Shown here piece after piece: positions 9,692 to 12,599 of a stretch of 12,599 bases of DNA. Within the stretch, counting starts at the first letter, position 1; each line of letters begins with the position of its first letter. This DNA comes from Chromera velia (Eukaryota; Sar; Chromeraceae), in the NCBI GenBank assembly GCA_018398765.1, contig JAHBMJ010003164.1:1-12599 (forward strand), in the 5' to 3' direction. A program made the position numbers and the translations under genes. The notes under the pieces were generated by a model, which did no database searches, was not told the DNA's origin, and saw nothing but the letters and a program-made list of their open reading frames with translations.

Positions 9692-9727
9692 AAAGGGCGG
9701 CTGCCTGTCTACTTATCTAGTATATCG
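9692..9727. repeat. 36-bp repeat, copy 1 (inside the retroelement)
   Basis: These 36 bases are identical to 12564-12599. The preceding base differs (G here, C in the other copy). This copy lies in the short interval where the retroelement reading frame changes. Confidence 0.95.
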
Positions 9728-9843
9728 GGTTGTCCTCTTTTCCTGTCTGGTTAGGCGTATGAGTGGTTATGGCAGTGGGTGTGTGCTCTTCGGCTTTCTA
9801 TCTTCTGTCTCTCACCCCTGTTTGTTTCTCCCTGTTTGTTTGG

Positions 9844-10240
9844 CTGCTCTCGCTTGCCTCTAGCTGATTCTCTCTGTCTGCCTGTCTGCTCCTAGTCGCC
9901 CCTGACTGATTCTCTCTGTCCGGCTGGCTGCTTTCACTCGTTCTTGGTTGTGTTTCTCTATCTGCCTGTCTGCTCTCACTCGCCCCTGACTGATTCTCTC
10001 TGTCCGGCTGGCTGCTCTCACTCGTTCCTGGCTGTGCCTTGCTGTCTGCCCATCTGCTCTCACTCGCCCCTGTTTGATTCTCTCTGTCCAGCTGGCTGCT
10101 CTCGCTCGTTTCTGACTATGTCTCTCTGTCTGCCTATCTGCTCTCACTCATCCTTGTATGTTTCTCTCCGGCTGCCTGGCTGCTCCCGCTTACTTCCGAC
10201 TGTTTCTCGCTTTCCGTCTGCCCGCTCCCGCTGCCTCGGA
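9844..10240 (-). repeat. 42-bp tandem array encoding 14-residue repeats inside the RT gene
   Basis: The anchor word CTGCT (plus strand) recurs at 9844, 9886, 9928, 9970, 10012, 10054, 10096, 10138, 10180 and, as CCGCT, 10222: ten units at exactly 42-bp spacing with no indel. Units alternate in two types, so the longer period is 84 bp. In the RT frame on the minus strand they read alternately SESRQADRETQPGT-like and SESSQPDRENQSGA-like, a hydrophilic, probably disordered linker. Two TAG stops (10134-10136 and 10116-10118) replace Gln of the consensus. A further degenerate unit may reach to about 9800. Another minus frame and a plus frame also stay open, as expected for a repeat with a period divisible by three. 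Confidence 0.9.
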
Positions 10241-10241
10241 G

Positions 10242-10745
10242 AGATCGGACGAGGGGGAAGATGGTGATAGCGTACCCTGCCATCGACATCGGGTCCCCTT
10301 ACGTCCATCCCTCTCTGCTACTGATGGTGGTGGTCCCGTGGGTTCCTCTTAGGAAGAGCTCTGCATCCCCCCTATAGCAGTTGAAGAGGAATTTGGAGGC
10401 TCTGGGCCAGAGTATGTGGGCATACCACAGCCTCGCTGTGCGATTTGCTGCGTTGAAGGCGTTTTCGGCGTCTATTAGGAGGATTCCGAATGCCTTCTCG
10501 GGATTGTCGCCGGCTTCCTATGTGAGGGTCTCCCAGAGCTCCCTCACTGCATGAATCCCCCCTTCAAGGCCTCCCATGAGGCCACTGCACAGCTGATCGG
10601 CTCCGCATGCCTCCTGCAGTTCCTCTCTAGTCTCCTTCATAACTGCTTTTCCGAGGAGACGCCTGATTGCCTCCCCAATTCCCACTGGGCGCACCCGGGG
10701 GCATTTGTCTAGTGCGACCAGTCGGCATGCTATGAGTGCTAACCC
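10242..10745 (-). pseudogene. Reverse transcriptase fragment, fingers/palm to motif B
   Basis: One minus-strand frame can be followed from 10745 to motif B and beyond. It shows LDKCPRVRPVGIGEAIRR (codons near 10680-10725), CSGLMGGLEGGIHAV, RT motif A as LLIDAENAFNAANR (near 10437-10478; the catalytic Asp is in the first D), LFLRG, and RT motif B as GDPMSMAGYAI (near 10265-10298). Two in-frame stops break it: TAG at 10518-10520 and TAA at 10299-10301. The latter sits exactly where family members have the Gln of QGDP. No frameshift was seen in this piece. The N-terminal part of the protein is missing through 5' truncation. The frame then runs on into the tandem array. Confidence 0.85.
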
Positions 10746-11100
10746 CTATATTTTTTATGTCTTTTTGTAATGCATATCCTGGCTAATACATTGAATGTAT
10801 ACAAAATTGTGGGTCGATTTAGGGGTCGATCCGATGAACATAATATAAAAGATCTTTTCAAACATTTTATAAATCAGATAATGATTCTGATTGCATTGCA
10901 TTAAAATGGATTCACTCGACAGATCATATCAAGATCAACTTATATATAACTTAGTAAGACTAGTAGTAACATTAAATTGATCTTGATTTTGTGTATGTAT
11001 AGTTTTCTAGATAGTTTTGTTAGCAGTCAAAAATAGCGAGAATTCTAGATATACAGCAGCCTCTAAACTTGGCTAGTTTAACTTGCATGCATGAGTCTAA
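10746..11100. other. AT-rich non-coding stretch, right flank of the retroelement
   Basis: Composition drops sharply to AT-rich at the 5' truncation point of the retroelement. It contains an inverted repeat with 11-bp arms, ATCAAGATCAA at 10928-10938 and its complement at 10977-10987, separated by 38 nt. No gene was seen. A TGCATGCATG run lies at 11083-11092. Confidence 0.55.
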
Positions 11101-11397
11101 AGCAACTTGAGGCACACTGCCAAATTTCTTAGCAAATTCCGCGCGCGAATCTACCAAAAAGCTATCAGACTGCAAGACATTGAAGACAGCGGTGAAGTGA
11201 TTAACACTTCAACAATTCAAGACCATCAGGAACCTAGTGAGCAACAAAAGTTTTCTCTCTCCCTCGCCTGCTCCGTCGTACAGCCCAACCCCTCTCTTTC
11301 CGTTTGGCTCAAATTCATTTACCCTTTCGGATTTGCACTTCAGTCGGAGTCAGTCCCCTCCTCTCTCCCAGACGACAATAGCAGGAAGGAAGAAGCT

Positions 11398-11502
11398 ACT
11401 GCCGCTGCCCCTGTCCGCCCTGCAATCTGCCACTTTTCTCCCCCCTGCAATTCTCCCTCTCGAGGAGACGGCGGGACTGCATACGAGAGGGCGCTGTCTT
11501 TG
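11398..11502. repeat. Diverged repeat, copy 1 (CTCTCGAGGAGACGG core)
   Basis: The core CTCTCGAGGAGACGG at about 11457-11472 is followed by GGGACTG and GCGCTGTCT. It is preceded by CTGCCGCTGCCCCTGTCC. The same ordered blocks recur at 12174-12275 with substitutions and small indels. Confidence 0.55.
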
Positions 11503-12130
11503 ACCATCGAGCTACATCTTGAGCAACAAATGTGTTGCATGAATAGACAAATTGCGAGGAGGCTGTTCGAAGGCCAGCCATGGAGAAAAGCAGAAGCACG
11601 AAAAAGCCCCTCCCCTCCCCTTACTTAGAACATTCATTCATCGGCCACTGCATTATGAACTCCCCCCCTCCCTTCCACACACATGCATTCGCCCCCCCTG
11701 TTTGTGCACTCATTTCCGCCGCTCCTGCCGTGCGATAGAGCAGAAATGCAACATCTCAGGCTCGTGAGCTTCCCTACACTCATCCCAACAGCTGTTCACT
11801 GCTTCCCTGCTCATGCATCGGATTCTCGAGGCGGCAGTTGTATTTCCTTCCTTTGTCTCTCACCTGTCTGCATCGAGAGAGGCAAAGTGCATACGCGAGC
11901 GATCAGTCAATTCGAATGGCACCTGCGTTGTTTGTGAAAAGTCAAAATCAGTAGATCTGCAGTCGCTCTACCAGAAAGATCCAAATCGTCCTACGGTGAT
12001 GCACCAAAACTCAATCAGACGACCAACAACGACACGCCTTCTTCCCCCAAATACCACTGACACCCCCTCCCTACTGGTGTTGCTCATTTTGCTTACACGT
12101 CGCCTCATCCTCTCACTTCCTTCTCACTTC

Positions 12131-12565
12131 TCACTCTTCCATCTCAGCCTCTCTCTCAGCAGGCACACGAGAACCCTCTGCTGCCGCACCTGTCCCCCCC
12201 CCGCTCTGACGCGTCTCCTCCCTCCTCTTCCTCTCGAGGAGACGGAGGGACTGTCGAGGGGGCCCTGTCTGATCGGCGGAACTCGCGGCGGGCTGTCTGC
12301 TGGTGCGAGTCCGCGGATGGGAGACGCGGCTCTGCTTCTGCTTTGGCATTCCCCGACTGCCAGCGGCAGAACGGGACAGGTCAGACGACGCGAGAGTCGA
12401 ATCATCCGGAAAGAGCTGCTGCTGGAGGGTCTGCTGTGTCTTGCTCCCTTCTGTTCCCCCCCCTCCTTGCATCCCCCCCTGACCTCCCCCAGATCCCCCA
12501 CCCCCACTCCCACCATTCATTCCGGTGCCGGTCACTCCATTCCCCCCTCCTGATCCGCCCCCCAA
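12131..12565 (-). CDS. Doubtful Gly-rich open frame
   Basis: A minus-strand frame of about 144 codons is bounded upstream by an in-frame TAG within the 36-bp repeat and has no ATG at its opening end. It begins with a Gly/Ser-rich stretch of about 40 residues, then a Gln-, Ser- and Arg-rich part. No domain was recognised. The opposite strand is also open. It could be part of an exon or of another repeat element, but biased composition explains it equally well. Confidence 0.15.
   Translation of the reverse strand: MGGGSGGGNGVTGTGMNGGSGGGGSGGGQGGMQGGGGTEGSKTQQTLQQQLFPDDSTLASSDLSRSAAGSRGMPKQKQSRVSHPRTRTSRQPAASSADQTGPPRQSLRLLERKRREETRQSGGGTGAAAEGSRVPAEREAEMEE
12174..12275. repeat. Diverged repeat, copy 2 (CTCTCGAGGAGACGG core)
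   Basis: This copy carries CTGCTGCCGCACCTGTCC, then the core CTCTCGAGGAGACGG at about 12231-12245, then AGGGACTG and GCCCTGTCT, in the same order and strand as copy 1. On the minus strand both copies can be read with the word RLLER, but the surrounding frames differ in quality. Confidence 0.55.
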
Positions 12566-12599
12566 AGGGCGGCTGCCTGTCTACTTATCTAGTATATCG
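12564..12599. repeat. 36-bp repeat, copy 2 (window end)
   Basis: This copy is identical over 36 bases to 9692-9727 and runs to the last base of the window, so the real identity may extend further. It has the same orientation as copy 1. It suggests that the window ends at a repeat where assembly stopped, or that another copy of the element starts here. Confidence 0.95.

Larger units (their letters stand above)
7640..10745 (-). mobile_element. 5'-truncated non-LTR-type retrotransposon remnant
   Basis: Read on the minus strand, the element carries in order: an RT fingers/palm portion; a low-complexity linker with a 42-bp tandem array; the RT YADD motif; thumb-like sequence; a zinc-knuckle-like motif; and a C-terminal PD-(D/E)XK-like domain. 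No long terminal repeats or integrase were seen. The order RT, zinc knuckle, restriction-like nuclease recalls early-branching LINE-type elements (R2-like layout). The detailed motifs resemble RT proteins I recall from cnidarian and sponge genomes, so the clade is uncertain. The 5' end is missing: the frame opens only at 10745, directly at the AT-rich boundary, as expected for incomplete target-primed reverse transcription. The 3' end is uncertain; a poly-G run at 7644-7654 and TTAATTGATT repeats (minus strand) near 7592-7625 are candidates. I found no clear target-site duplication. Confidence 0.85.
11101..12563. other. Unassigned right-hand region
   Basis: No convincing gene was seen. A plus-strand frame at 11107-11628 (173 residues) lacks domains and overlaps diverged repeat DNA. 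A 246-residue plus frame (11813-12553) and minus frames overlap each other in C-rich DNA, the pattern expected of biased composition. The region holds a diverged repeat pair and TC- or C-rich stretches. Confidence 0.5.

Noticed and set aside
9860-10147. 95-codon minus-strand frame of Arg/Glu/Gln repeats, and a plus-strand Cys/Ser/Leu repeat frame (9944-10267)
   Set aside because: Both are alternate readings of the 42-bp array, whose period is divisible by three so any stop-free unit stays open. The frame continuous with RT motif B is a third one.
9844-10240. CRISPR-like array
   Set aside because: There are no unique spacers; units are contiguous, diverged tandem repeats in a eukaryotic retroelement.
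7592-10767. Target-site duplication around the retroelement
   Set aside because: Only a 7-bp CTTTTTG word was seen near both ends and it is not adjacent to the boundaries, so it is not convincing.
11475-11545. tRNA-like words (GATGTAGCTCGATGG on the minus strand; GTTCGAAGGC on the plus strand) and the small hairpin GCAACA/TGTTGC
   Set aside because: The A-box-like and B-box-like words are on opposite strands, and no cloverleaf with a 7-bp acceptor stem can be drawn.
11107-11628. 173-codon plus-strand frame
   Set aside because: It begins in AT-rich flank and runs through the diverged repeat; no domain, and the opposite strand is also open.

Overview
This window is nuclear DNA from a eukaryote. 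The evidence is a gene split by GT-AG introns, long divergent intergenic DNA, many microsatellites, a run of N, and a decayed retrotransposon. The mixed GC content, frequent TGCATGC motifs and an unusual membrane protein suggest an alveolate alga such as a chromerid (Chromera-like). That placement is inference, because no marker gene is present. The window starts in a simple repeat and ends inside a repeated 36-mer, so it may be a whole contig.

Layout. (1) 1-183: CTCA-type simple repeat. (2) 184-1788, minus strand: an unrecognised protein with about nine membrane segments. (3) 1789-2443: a 655-bp divergent intergenic region with TATA-like sites, a 12-bp inverted repeat built on TGCATGC, and three ATCGAT sites. 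(4) 2444-5132, plus strand: a three-exon gene for a sodium:dicarboxylate (glutamate/aspartate) symporter of 511 residues. (5) 5133-6895: no gene seen; microsatellites, a 4-N gap in poly-G, and a GT-rich tract. (6) 6896-7640: AT-rich non-coding DNA. (7) About 7640-10745, minus strand: a 5'-truncated retroelement with a reverse transcriptase, a zinc-knuckle-like motif and a PD-(D/E)XK-like C-terminal domain. Its coding frame can be followed for about 2.9 kb despite many in-frame stops. A 42-bp tandem array lies between RT motif B and the YADD motif. (8) 10746-11100: more AT-rich DNA, so the element appears inserted into an AT-rich island. (9) 11101-12599: no convincing gene; a diverged pair of repeats, a Gly-rich open frame of doubtful status, and at the very end an exact 36-bp copy of a sequence inside the retroelement.

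How the parts relate. The two host genes are divergent and could share a regulatory region. Both encode membrane proteins, but nothing else links their functions. The most unusual part is the retroelement: a reverse transcriptase split by a phase-perfect array coding 14-residue repeats, with most in-frame stops being TAA or TAG, three of them at positions where glutamine is expected.
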